64,000 nucleotides of DNA from Abyssogena phaseoliformis symbiont OG214 (GTDB lineage: Bacteria; Pseudomonadota; Gammaproteobacteria; PS1; Pseudothioglobaceae), in NCBI RefSeq assembly GCF_016592595.1, contig NZ_AP012977.1, positions 620,001 through 684,000 of the forward strand, in the 5' to 3' direction. Position 1 is the stretch's first letter. Each line of letters opens with the position of its first letter. Below are positions 26,508 to 36,236 of the stretch, in pieces. The notes under the pieces were generated by a model. That model saw nothing but the letters and a program-made list of their open reading frames with translations. It did not search any database and had not been told where the DNA came from. The position numbers and the translations under genes were made by a program.

Positions 26508-28383
26508 TGGCCAAATTGCCTTTTTCTTCCAACCATTTTTTTCGATCAGCTGCGCGTTTTTTATTTAATAACATGTCCATGGTTTGAAAAACTTGCAATG
26601 GATCATCTAATGTGAGTTGAATTAAGCGTCTAGTATCGGGTAGCATGGTGGTTTCTCTTAATTGAGAAGGGTTCATTTCACCCAAACCTTTAAAGCGCTG
26701 AACTTGAATTTTAACACGCTTGTTTTCACTTTCTATTTTTCTAATAATGGCGTCTCGTTCATTGTCATCAAGGGCGTAGTGAACTTGTTTTCCTGCGTCC
26801 ACACGATATAAAGGTGGCATTGCAACAAATATATGACCTTCTTTAATAAGTTTTGGGAAATGTTTCACGAATAAAGTGCAGATGAGCGTGGCAATATGCG
26901 CGCCATCTGAATCGGCATCAGCAAGAATACAAATTTTGCCATACCTCAAGCCTGATAAATCTTCACTATTAGGCTCAAGACCAATGGCAATGCTAATGTC
27001 ATGAATTTCGTTACTGGCTAATACTTGCTCAGAATCAACCTCCCAAGTGTTTAAAATTTTGCCGCGTAGCGGCAAAATGGCTTGATATTCTTTGTCTCTT
27101 GCTTGTTTGGCAGAGCCACCTGCGGAGTCACCTTCAACTAAAAATACTTCTGTTTGATTAAGGTTAGTACTGGTGCAATCTGATAATTTTCCAGGCAGGG
27201 CAGGACCACTAACTATTTTCTTGCGAATGACTTTTTTGTTGGTTTTAAGTCTTGCTTGTGCATTGATAATAGCCAATTGAGCGATTTTTTCTGCAATGCC
27301 AGTATGTTGATTTAGCCAAAGACTAAAGGCATCTTTAACGATATTGGCAACAAAACTAGCACACTCTCTAGAGGATAGTCTTTCTTTAGTTTGGCCAGAA
27401 AATTGTGGGTCTAATATCTTGATAGATAACACATAGGCAATTTTTTGCCAGATATCATCAGGCGTGAGTTTGATGTTTTTAGGGATTAAATTTCTAAATT
27501 CGCAAAACTCTTTTAAGGCTTCAGTAAGTCCTGATCTTAGCCCGTTAACATGCGTGCCACCACCAATGGTTGGAATAAGATTAACATAGCTTTCAGCCAC
27601 AACATTAGTGTTGTATTGCGTCCATGCGAGCGAACAATTAAGTTGTTGTTCGTCAGTTTTATAATCAACAATAAAAGGGGCAGGTGGTAGACAATCTAGG
27701 CCATCTAAAGACATGGATAGATAGTCTTTTAAGCCTTCTTTGTAAACCCACTTGTCTGTTGTTTCATCTATTTCATTATAAAAATAAACCTCTAAATCTG
27801 GGCATAAAATTGCTTTAGAGCGTAGGTTGTGGCATAATTTAGCTGCGGAGAATTTAATAGTGTCAAAAAACTGTGCATCAGGTTTAAATTTAAGGATAGT
27901 ACCCGTGTGGCGCTTGCCAACAGCGCGAGTTATTTCAAGTTCTGTTTGCTTAAAACCGTTTGAAAAAGTGATGTAATGTTCTTTAGCATCTCTTTTAATC
28001 CAGATTTCTACCAAAGTGGAAAGAGCGTTAACCACTGAAATTCCAACACCATGTAAGCCACCTGAAAATTGGTATGAGTCATTTGAAAATTTTCCGCCTG
28101 CATGGAGTTTGGTTAAAATAACCTCAACACCTGATTTACCCTCCTTAGGGTGAATATCCACAGGCATGCCTCGGCCATTATCTTCAACAGATAAGGATCC
28201 GTCCTTGTATAAAACAACGCTAATTTTAGAAGCATACCCTGCAATTGCCTCATCAACACTATTGTCAATAACTTCTTGGGCAAGGTGGTTTGGGCGCTCA
28301 GTTTCAGTGTACATCCCTGGACGTTTGCGTACTGGCTCAAGACCTGTTAAAACCTCAATAGAGGATGAATCGTAATTGCTCAT
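26500..28383 (-). CDS. parE: DNA topoisomerase IV subunit B
   Basis: ATPase subunit of topoisomerase IV, which decatenates daughter chromosomes. GHKL ATPase motifs are present: EVIDNSVDEA, DNGRGMP and GLHGVG within the first 120 residues. A transducer domain and a TOPRIM domain (VEGDSAGGSAKQARD, about 410-425, and DADSDGAHI) follow. The 627 residues fit ParE rather than the roughly 800-residue GyrB. I start at ATG 28383 (MSNYDSSSIEVL); a start at 28437 would add 18 residues with no family support. Confidence 0.93.
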   Translation of the reverse strand: MSNYDSSSIEVLTGLEPVRKRPGMYTETERPNHLAQEVIDNSVDEAIAGYASKISVVLYKDGSLSVEDNGRGMPVDIHPKEGKSGVEVILTKLHAGGKFSNDSYQFSGGLHGVGISVVNALSTLVEIWIKRDAKEHYITFSNGFKQTELEITRAVGKRHTGTILKFKPDAQFFDTIKFSAAKLCHNLRSKAILCPDLEVYFYNEIDETTDKWVYKEGLKDYLSMSLDGLDCLPPAPFIVDYKTDEQQLNCSLAWTQYNTNVVAESYVNLIPTIGGGTHVNGLRSGLTEALKEFCEFRNLIPKNIKLTPDDIWQKIAYVLSIKILDPQFSGQTKERLSSRECASFVANIVKDAFSLWLNQHTGIAEKIAQLAIINAQARLKTNKKVIRKKIVSGPALPGKLSDCTSTNLNQTEVFLVEGDSAGGSAKQARDKEYQAILPLRGKILNTWEVDSEQVLASNEIHDISIAIGLEPNSEDLSGLRYGKICILADADSDGAHIATLICTLFVKHFPKLIKEGHIFVAMPPLYRVDAGKQVHYALDDNERDAIIRKIESENKRVKIQVQRFKGLGEMNPSQLRETTMLPDTRRLIQLTLDDPLQVFQTMDMLLNKKRAADRKKWLEEKGNLANV

Positions 28384-28585
28384 GGTGAGGTCACTGATTA
28401 GCCCAGTGCAACTTGGGATATATGGAAAATAGTACATTTTCCATACAAAAATAAAGAGAATGGTTGGTTGTTTGACGAGTTTTTTGGCGGAAAAGGTACT
28501 GTTTTATGTGTTTCATGGGTTGTACTGGGTTAATGCAGTAGTCTCAATGTTTGAATATGATAATTTGGCAAGTATCATACCAAAT

Positions 28586-28612
28586 AAAAAGCCCCATAAA
28601 ATGGGGCTTTTT
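28586..28612 (-). terminator. Bidirectional intrinsic terminator after groL
   Basis: AAAAAGCCCCAT and ATGGGGCTTTTT form a 12-bp stem with an AAA loop. It begins 22 bases after the groL stop on the minus strand and has a T-tract on both strands, so it ends the rpoH/groES-groEL transcript. Confidence 0.85.
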
Positions 28613-28633
28613 ATTTACTTAAAAATATAACGG

Positions 28634-30277
<1,644 letters not shown>

Positions 30278-30565
30278 TTATTCAATAACTGCGACAATAT
30301 CGTCTTCACGCATAACTAGCAATGTTTCACCATCTGCTTTAATTTCGTTACCTGCGTATTGACCAAATAATACTTGGTCGCCAACTTTAACATCCAATGC
30401 AATAACATCACCATTGTCGTTAATTCTGCCGTGACCAACCGCCAAAATTTCACCCTTTGAAGGTTTTTCTGTGGCTGAATCTGGAATAATTAATCCACTT
30501 TCAGTGGTTTTTTCCTCTTGTGTTCTACGGACGATCACACGATCGTGAAGGGGGCGAATATTCAT
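30278..30565 (-). CDS. groS: Co-chaperonin GroES (Hsp10)
   Basis: A 95-residue lid protein for GroEL. The N-terminal [14 protein letters not shown], a mobile loop around 17-34 and the GQYAGNEIK region near 70-80 are conserved. AGGAG precedes the ATG. It is 62 bases downstream of rpoH; I found no CIRCE element and no convincing sigma-32 promoter in that gap, so transcription may come from the rpoH promoter or from a site I cannot recognise. Confidence 0.97.
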   Translation of the reverse strand: MNIRPLHDRVIVRRTQEEKTTESGLIIPDSATEKPSKGEILAVGHGRINDNGDVIALDVKVGDQVLFGQYAGNEIKADGETLLVMREDDIVAVIE

Positions 30566-30627
30566 TTTTTCTCCTAGTTAATAAATAAATAATTTTTAAG
30601 CTTAATGCTTGAACTTAAAATCAGCCT

Positions 30628-31470
30628 TTAAAGAGTTTGCTCTTGTAAATTTGATTTAAGCTTTTGCATGGCTTTGGTTTCAAGTTGGCGCACTCTTTCT
30701 TTTGAGATACCATACTTGTCTGCTAAAGTATGTAGGGTTGTTTTTTCTTCTTTCAAGTATCTAGATTGTAAAATATCCAAACTTCTTTCATCTAACGACG
30801 ACAAGGCTTTGTAAAGTTGTTGCTGTTGGTTCTGCTTTGAATCGTCTATTAGTAACAACTGCTCAGGTGTTTGGACGTTTTCATTGGTTAAGTATTGTTC
30901 TGGTGCATGAGAATCCTCATCATTAGATATTTCAAACGTCACATCGTTAAATTGCAAGCGCGACTCCATCTCCAGTACATCTTTACGACGCACGCCTAAA
31001 TCATTGGCAATTTTATCTGCTTGTTCCTCGTTTAATGAGCTGTAAATATGTGCTTTAGCTTGCTTGAGTTTGAAAAATAATTTACGTTGCGCCTTGGTTG
31101 TGGCAACCTTAACAATTTTCCAATTTTTGAAAATAAATTCGTGAATTTCAGCACGAATCCAATATACTGCGAATGAGGCGAGGCGCACATTTTTATTTGG
31201 GTTAAAACGCTTAACTGCCTTCATTAACCCAATGGTGCCTTCTTGCACAAGATCGGCTTGTTCAAGACCGTAACCTTTGTAGCCATGGGCAATAAAGGCG
31301 ACAAAACGCATGTGCGACAAAACCAATTTTCTGGCCGCACTTAAATCGTGATTTTCATACAATTGAACGGCTAATTCATGCTCTTGTTCACTACTTAGGA
31401 TGGGCGGATATTTTTGAACCTCTAGACTTGAGGTTTTTTTAGCAGGCGATAATGCAAATTCTTGACTCAT
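30628..31470 (-). CDS. rpoH: Heat-shock sigma factor RpoH (sigma-32)
   Basis: A 280-residue sigma-70-family factor that directs RNA polymerase to heat-shock promoters. It has no region 1.1. Region 2 includes DLVQEGTIGLMKAVKRFNP, the RpoH-box segment QRKLFFKLK lies near 128-136, and region 4 ends with the helix-turn-helix YGISKERVRQLE. The box separates it from RpoS and RpoD. It sits immediately upstream of groES-groEL on the same strand, so regulator and main target are physically linked here. A sigma-70-type promoter overlaps the end of gmk. Confidence 0.93.
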   Translation of the reverse strand: MSQEFALSPAKKTSSLEVQKYPPILSSEQEHELAVQLYENHDLSAARKLVLSHMRFVAFIAHGYKGYGLEQADLVQEGTIGLMKAVKRFNPNKNVRLASFAVYWIRAEIHEFIFKNWKIVKVATTKAQRKLFFKLKQAKAHIYSSLNEEQADKIANDLGVRRKDVLEMESRLQFNDVTFEISNDEDSHAPEQYLTNENVQTPEQLLLIDDSKQNQQQQLYKALSSLDERSLDILQSRYLKEEKTTLHTLADKYGISKERVRQLETKAMQKLKSNLQEQTL

Positions 31471-31510
31471 TTTGTTAAATAACTAACGATAAATATTAGT
31501 AAGGGTTGAC

Positions 31511-31539
31511 ATTATAGGTTATATCAATGTTTTAAGCAA
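31511..31539 (-). promoter_or_regulatory. Predicted sigma-70 promoter of rpoH
   Basis: On the minus strand TTGCTT (31539-31534) and TATAAT (31516-31511) are 17 bases apart, 41 bases before the rpoH ATG and just inside the 3' end of gmk. Confidence 0.55.
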
Positions 31540-32130
31540 ATCTCGATGCTTGCTTGATTGTTGCGCTAATGTTAGACGTTCAGCGTGCACAATGGTTGAT
31601 AAATCATTCAGAACTACGTCAAAATTATCATTAATAACCAGATAATCAAATTCATTAAAGTGTTGCATTTCACTTACTGCATCATGCATTCTTCTGTTAA
31701 TAATGCCCTGATTATCTTGTCCTCTGTTGGTTAGGCGTTTTTTTAATGCCGCCTTAGAAGGTGGGAGAATAAAAATACCAACTGAGTGATTAAAGGTTTT
31801 TTTAACCTGCCTAAAACCCTGCCAATCAATCTCTAAAATAACGTCAGAGTCACTATTTAATAAGTCTTGAACCGATTGTTTGGCACTGCCATAGTTATTA
31901 TCAAACACTTGTGCTGACTCAATAAAGCCATTACTATTTTTTATTTTATTAAATTCATCTTTAGAGACAAAAAAGTAGTTTTCGCCCTGTACTTCGCCTA
32001 AGCGTGGCGCTCTTGTGGTGTGTGAAACTAAAACACATAAGTGATCAATTTTTTTAATAAGCGCCTTAACTAATGAGGTTTTTCCACATCCTGAAGGAGC
32101 GGAAATAACAAACAATACGCCATTACTCAT
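31519..32130 (-). CDS. gmk: Guanylate kinase
   Basis: Phosphorylates GMP to GDP, essential for guanine nucleotide supply. The P-loop SAPSGCGKTS is at residues 10-19, and GMP-binding segments SHTTRAPRLGEVQGENY and EIDWQG follow. I start at ATG 32130 (MSNGVLFVIS, 203 residues) rather than 32154, because the longer start adds eight unsupported residues. The ATG overlaps the yggX stop (ATGAGTAA), indicating coupling. Confidence 0.94.
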   Translation of the reverse strand: MSNGVLFVISAPSGCGKTSLVKALIKKIDHLCVLVSHTTRAPRLGEVQGENYFFVSKDEFNKIKNSNGFIESAQVFDNNYGSAKQSVQDLLNSDSDVILEIDWQGFRQVKKTFNHSVGIFILPPSKAALKKRLTNRGQDNQGIINRRMHDAVSEMQHFNEFDYLVINDNFDVVLNDLSTIVHAERLTLAQQSSKHRDLLKTLI

Positions 32131-32392
32131 TGGGCGTGTAACCTTGAATATCATCGGAACCTTCTTTGGAAAAGAAGAACTTATCCATTTGTTCTTTAAG
32201 ATAGCTTTGCGCGTTTGAATCCATCAGATTTAAGTTGTTTTCATTGATCAACATAGTTTGATGTTCAAGCCAAAGTTGCCAGCCTTGCTTGGATACGTTG
32301 CTTAGTATTCTTTGACCCAATTCACCAGGGTAGGGCGCTCTATCTAAGGCTTCAAGTTGATGGTCTAATTTAATGCATTTTACAGTATTCAT
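32123..32392 (-). CDS. yggX: YggX-family Fe(II) trafficking/oxidative protection protein
   Basis: An 89-residue protein of the YggX family, linked in enteric bacteria to Fe-S cluster protection and iron handling. The start is typical: V-K-C-I-K-L with the conserved Cys5, then LDRAPYPGELGQRI and the WLEHQTMLINE region. It overlaps murJ upstream and gmk downstream by a few bases each, so it belongs to the envelope operon transcript. Confidence 0.93.
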   Translation of the reverse strand: MNTVKCIKLDHQLEALDRAPYPGELGQRILSNVSKQGWQLWLEHQTMLINENNLNLMDSNAQSYLKEQMDKFFFSKEGSDDIQGYTPNE

Positions 32393-33918
32393 TGTTTTTT
32401 CATCCCTATGTTTAGCAGTTTTAAGCTGGTAAAATATATAATAATTGCAAGCACAATGGTTGTGCTAAGCAATGTTATTCTTGAACTGACATCAGCTTTT
32501 AAATAAAACCCAACCTCTGATCCAAAAATCAAAATAAAGACAGTCATTATAAAGCTTGCAGCCAAGGCTTTTAAAAAAGTTTGATATAAGTTACTAGAAA
32601 TATTGAAGATAGATTGCTTATTTAAATAGTAATAGAGCAAGCCGGCATTAAGTAGGGCAGAAATAGAGGTGGCTATTGCCAGACCCACATGAGCAAAATA
32701 AAAACCTAAAATAATGTTTAAGAAAACATTAGATATCATGGCAATGATCCCGACTTTAACTGGTGTTTTAGTGTTTCCTCTGGATAAAAAAACAGGGGCT
32801 AAAATCTTAACAAAAATAAAAGCCATTAACCCTGAGCCATAAGCCATCAGGCTCAATGATGACTGTAATGCAGCAAATGCATCAAATTGATCGTATTGGA
32901 ACAAGGTGATAATTAAAGGTTCAGCGAGTAACGCCAAACCAGCACAGGCTGGTAGTCCAAGTATCAATCCAATTGTTAAAGCATTGTTAATTGTTTGCAC
33001 AAATTTCTCATCATTTTTATCAGCAAAATGCTGACTTAATTTGGCTAAAGATACAGTGGCTAAAGCAATGCCAATAAGTGCTAGAGGCAGCTCTAATAGT
33101 CTGTCTGAATAATATAACCATGAAACACTACCACTGACAAGAACTGAGGCAATCATGGTATCGATTAGTAAATTGATTTGTGATACTGAAACCCCAAATA
33201 GAGCAGGCAACATACGTTTTTTTAAGGTTTTAACTGCTTGATGGTCGCCAAGTGCTAATTTGGGTAGTTTTTTTATTTTTATTAAAAAAGGTATCTGAAA
33301 TAAAAGCTGTGCAATACCGCCAAAAAACACCCCCCATGCCAGTGCTATAATAGGGGGGTCCATCTGTTCAGATAAATATATAGCACTCAAAATCATGGAA
33401 ATATTGAGCAAAACTGGCGTAAATGCAGGCACTGCAAACTGATCATAAGTATTTAAAATAGCACCAGAAAAAGCTGTTAAAGAAATGAACAACAAATAAG
33501 GAAATGTAATTCTTAGCATATCCGATGCCAGATTAAATTGCATTGGGTCGGGTGAAAAGTAAAACCCCCAGGCGAACATAAAAATGATGATGGGCGCAAT
33601 AATAACTGTAATGAGTGTGATTACAATTAACACAAAAAGAAATTTTGTGCCAATATGGTTAATGATATTTTGAACCTCGACCTGTGTATTATTGGCTTTA
33701 GCCTCAGCTAAAATAGGCACCAAAGCTTGTGAAAAAGCACCTTCGCCAAATAGGCGCCTAAAAAAATTGGGGATTCTAAAAGCGATTAAAAAGGCATCAG
33801 TCAGGCCGTTGGCACCAAAATATCGGGCAATAAAATAATCACGCACCAAGCCTAGTATGCGTGAAAGAAAAGTCATGGCAGCGATAATACTGCTGGACTT
33901 TAAAAAAGACTTATCCAA
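32389..33918 (-). CDS. murJ: Lipid II flippase MurJ
   Basis: Polytopic inner-membrane protein of 509 residues, mostly hydrophobic with about 14 predicted helices, that flips lipid II for peptidoglycan synthesis. The N-terminal SRILGLVRDYFIARYFG and the FRRLFGEGAFSQALVP segment near 53-70 are family signatures. It follows lpxA by 17 bases in place of the more usual lpxB. It ends overlapping yggX. Confidence 0.95.
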   Translation of the reverse strand: MDKSFLKSSSIIAAMTFLSRILGLVRDYFIARYFGANGLTDAFLIAFRIPNFFRRLFGEGAFSQALVPILAEAKANNTQVEVQNIINHIGTKFLFVLIVITLITVIIAPIIIFMFAWGFYFSPDPMQFNLASDMLRITFPYLLFISLTAFSGAILNTYDQFAVPAFTPVLLNISMILSAIYLSEQMDPPIIALAWGVFFGGIAQLLFQIPFLIKIKKLPKLALGDHQAVKTLKKRMLPALFGVSVSQINLLIDTMIASVLVSGSVSWLYYSDRLLELPLALIGIALATVSLAKLSQHFADKNDEKFVQTINNALTIGLILGLPACAGLALLAEPLIITLFQYDQFDAFAALQSSLSLMAYGSGLMAFIFVKILAPVFLSRGNTKTPVKVGIIAMISNVFLNIILGFYFAHVGLAIATSISALLNAGLLYYYLNKQSIFNISSNLYQTFLKALAASFIMTVFILIFGSEVGFYLKADVSSRITLLSTTIVLAIIIYFTSLKLLNIGMKKQ

Positions 33919-33935
33919 AGGACATCTCTAAAATA

Positions 33936-34727
33936 TCATTCCTCAGTTGGACCGCGTATAATACCAACTTTAGAACTACGAATGCATTTAACAAATTGCA
34001 CCACTTCTGGATGGTCAGATTCTGATTGTTCTAATTCTTTAAGAGATTGTTCTAACAAGCCAGATTCACGATAAACTGCTTTGAAGGCGCGTTTAATAGC
34101 AGCAATCGCATTAGGGCTAAAACCTCGCCGCCTCATGCCTTCGGCGTTAATACTTCTAACCCGAGTTTGTACGCCAGAGGCGACCATATAAGCAGGAATG
34201 TCTTTGTTGATTTGACAACCCATGCCAACATAGGTATGCATGCCAATCATGCAAAATTGTTTAACTAGGGTAAAGCCACCCAAAATTGCCCAATCATGGA
34301 TTCTAACATGACCTGCAAGAGAGGCATTGTTGGACATAATAATGTGATTACCCACTTGGCAATCATGTGCAATATGAACATAAGCCATTAACATATTATT
34401 TGAGCCTACTCGGGTGATGGAGTTTTCTTTTTCGGTGCCACGGTTAATGGTGCAAAATTCACGAATGAGATTGTCGTTGCCAATAATTAAGCTAGATTCT
34501 TGACCTTCTGCATAAGTAATATCTTGTGGATCTCCACCTATTAAGGCGAAAGAATAAATATGGTTATTCTTTCCAATTTTGGTTGGACCTTGAATAACAG
34601 CGTGCGCCTCAACAATTGTGCCAGAATCAATTTCTACATTAGCACCAATAATGACATAAGCGCATATTTCAGCATTTTTATGAATTTTTGCACTAGGGTC
34701 GATAATTGCACTAGGATCTATAACCAC
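33936..34727 (-). CDS. lpxA: UDP-N-acetylglucosamine acyltransferase
   Basis: First enzyme of lipid A synthesis, transferring a hydroxyacyl chain from ACP to UDP-GlcNAc. The 263-residue protein has N-terminal hexapeptide repeats forming a left-handed beta-helix (IDPSAIIDPSAKIH), the catalytic histidine in YVHIAHDCQVGN (about 125) and a C-terminal helical domain. It is in the conserved lpxD-fabZ-lpxA order. The next step enzymes, lpxC and lpxB, are not in the window. Confidence 0.96.
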   Translation of the reverse strand: MVIDPSAIIDPSAKIHKNAEICAYVIIGANVEIDSGTIVEAHAVIQGPTKIGKNNHIYSFALIGGDPQDITYAEGQESSLIIGNDNLIREFCTINRGTEKENSITRVGSNNMLMAYVHIAHDCQVGNHIIMSNNASLAGHVRIHDWAILGGFTLVKQFCMIGMHTYVGMGCQINKDIPAYMVASGVQTRVRSINAEGMRRRGFSPNAIAAIKRAFKAVYRESGLLEQSLKELEQSESDHPEVVQFVKCIRSSKVGIIRGPTEE

Positions 34728-34751
34728 CTTACGCTCCTTAATTTTTTTTAA

Positions 34752-35195
34752 TTAATCTGCTGCTTTTTGAGTGCACATTAGTTCAGCGCTCGTAACAATT
34801 TGATTATCCACAGTTGCTTTGCATTTAAACTTCCAAATACCACGTTTAACGGTCATAACTTCTACCTCTAAACGCAATTGGTCTCCGGGTTCAACCATAC
34901 GTTTAAATCTGACTTTATCAATACCAACAAGCATATATATTTGTCTATCAATTGGCCTGCCTACTTCAGATTTAAAAGCCAAAATTCCTGTTGCTTGGGC
35001 TAACGCTTCAACAATCATAACGCCAGGCATGATTGGCTGATCAGGGAAGTGTCCAGTAAATTGAGGCTCATTAAAGGTCACATTTTTTAATGCCACAATT
35101 GACTTGCCAACTTCCAACTCTAACACTCTATCAATGAGCAAAAAAGGATAACGATGGGGCAGGTAGTTTTTGACGTCTTGAATGTTCATTTCCAT
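34752..35195 (-). CDS. fabZ: 3-hydroxyacyl-ACP dehydratase FabZ
   Basis: Hot-dog-fold dehydratase of 147 residues acting in fatty acid elongation. The substrate segment [11 protein letters not shown] and the catalytic histidine/glutamate region [20 protein letters not shown] are intact. It lies 1 base after lpxD and 24 bases before lpxA, the usual pairing that balances fatty acid and lipid A synthesis from the shared hydroxyacyl-ACP pool. Confidence 0.97.
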   Translation of the reverse strand: MEMNIQDVKNYLPHRYPFLLIDRVLELEVGKSIVALKNVTFNEPQFTGHFPDQPIMPGVMIVEALAQATGILAFKSEVGRPIDRQIYMLVGIDKVRFKRMVEPGDQLRLEVEVMTVKRGIWKFKCKATVDNQIVTSAELMCTQKAAD

Positions 35196-35196
35196 G

Positions 35197-36195
35197 TTAT
35201 TTTTCCTTTAATTTTTTAAGTTTAATGTTTAAATAATGAGCGATTTTATCAAGATTTAACAGCCATACTTGTATTTTCTTCCATTTTTGATGCTTGCTAA
35301 TAGAAGTGAAGCCTGTGTAATGCCCTTGCTCAGATAGGTTTTTATCAACAGTGCTGGCACCTGTTACAATAATGTCGTCTGTCAAACTAATGTGGCTGGC
35401 AATGGTTGCACCACCACCTACCATGCATCTTTTTCCCAGTGTGCAACTACCGCCAATAGTTACTGTAGCAGCAATGGCAGAGTCTTGTCCAATAATAACG
35501 TTGTGTGCAATATGTACTAAGTTGTCAATTTGAACACCGTTGTGAATTTGAGTATCTTCAATCGTGCCTCGGTCAATGGTTGTGTTTGCGCCAATGCTCA
35601 CATTATTGCCAATAACAACATAACCAAGGTGTGCAATGCTATGCCAGCGTTTTTGTTGATCCTGAGCATTGCCAAATCCTTCTGAACCAATCACCACGCC
35701 AGGGGATATAACAACATTGTTGCCAATTGAACAACCTTGCAAAATACTCACATTTGGCTGAATCAAAGCGTCATTACCAATAGTAACATTATCTTCAATA
35801 ACAACATTTGAAGCAATGGTACAGTGATTGCCAATAACAACATTTTTACCAATAACACAGTTCGGCGCTATTTTTGTATGATTGGTTTTAACGTTTGGAT
35901 GAATACCTTGATAAGGCACAACTTGTTTTTTAAATAAGTGTGTGGCTTTTGCAAATGCTAAGTAGGCATCATCAACTACTAAAGCATTAGTAGGGCAGTT
36001 TTTTAGCAAATCGTTATTAAGAATAACAGCGCCAGCCTTGGAGTTTATTAATGTTTGTTTGTATTTGTTATCGTTGATGTAGGTTAGTTGTTCCTGATTA
36101 GCGGACAAGCTCGTGGCAATGCCTGTAATCTCAATATTAGCATCACCCACAAGTTTGGCGTTAATGGCTTTAGCAATTTCTCCCAACGTGTGCAT
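35197..36195 (-). CDS. lpxD: UDP-3-O-acylglucosamine N-acyltransferase
   Basis: Third lipid A enzyme. The 332-residue protein has an N-terminal uridine-binding domain (about 1-95), then hexapeptide repeats ([15 protein letters not shown] and many more) containing the catalytic histidine in [12 protein letters not shown] (about 235), and a short C-terminal helix. It directly follows bamA; the periplasmic chaperone gene skp, usually between them, is absent. Confidence 0.96.
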   Translation of the reverse strand: MHTLGEIAKAINAKLVGDANIEITGIATSLSANQEQLTYINDNKYKQTLINSKAGAVILNNDLLKNCPTNALVVDDAYLAFAKATHLFKKQVVPYQGIHPNVKTNHTKIAPNCVIGKNVVIGNHCTIASNVVIEDNVTIGNDALIQPNVSILQGCSIGNNVVISPGVVIGSEGFGNAQDQQKRWHSIAHLGYVVIGNNVSIGANTTIDRGTIEDTQIHNGVQIDNLVHIAHNVIIGQDSAIAATVTIGGSCTLGKRCMVGGGATIASHISLTDDIIVTGASTVDKNLSEQGHYTGFTSISKHQKWKKIQVWLLNLDKIAHYLNIKLKKLKEK

Positions 36196-36236
36196 TATTC
36201 AGATTAAGCCAAAAGGTGATTATATCTACGTTTGAT

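Noticed and set aside
30566-30627. Sigma-32 promoter or CIRCE element for groES
   Set aside because: No CTTGAA/CCCCAT pair in the right orientation and no TTAGCACTC-type dyad; CTTGAA occurs only on the plus strand.
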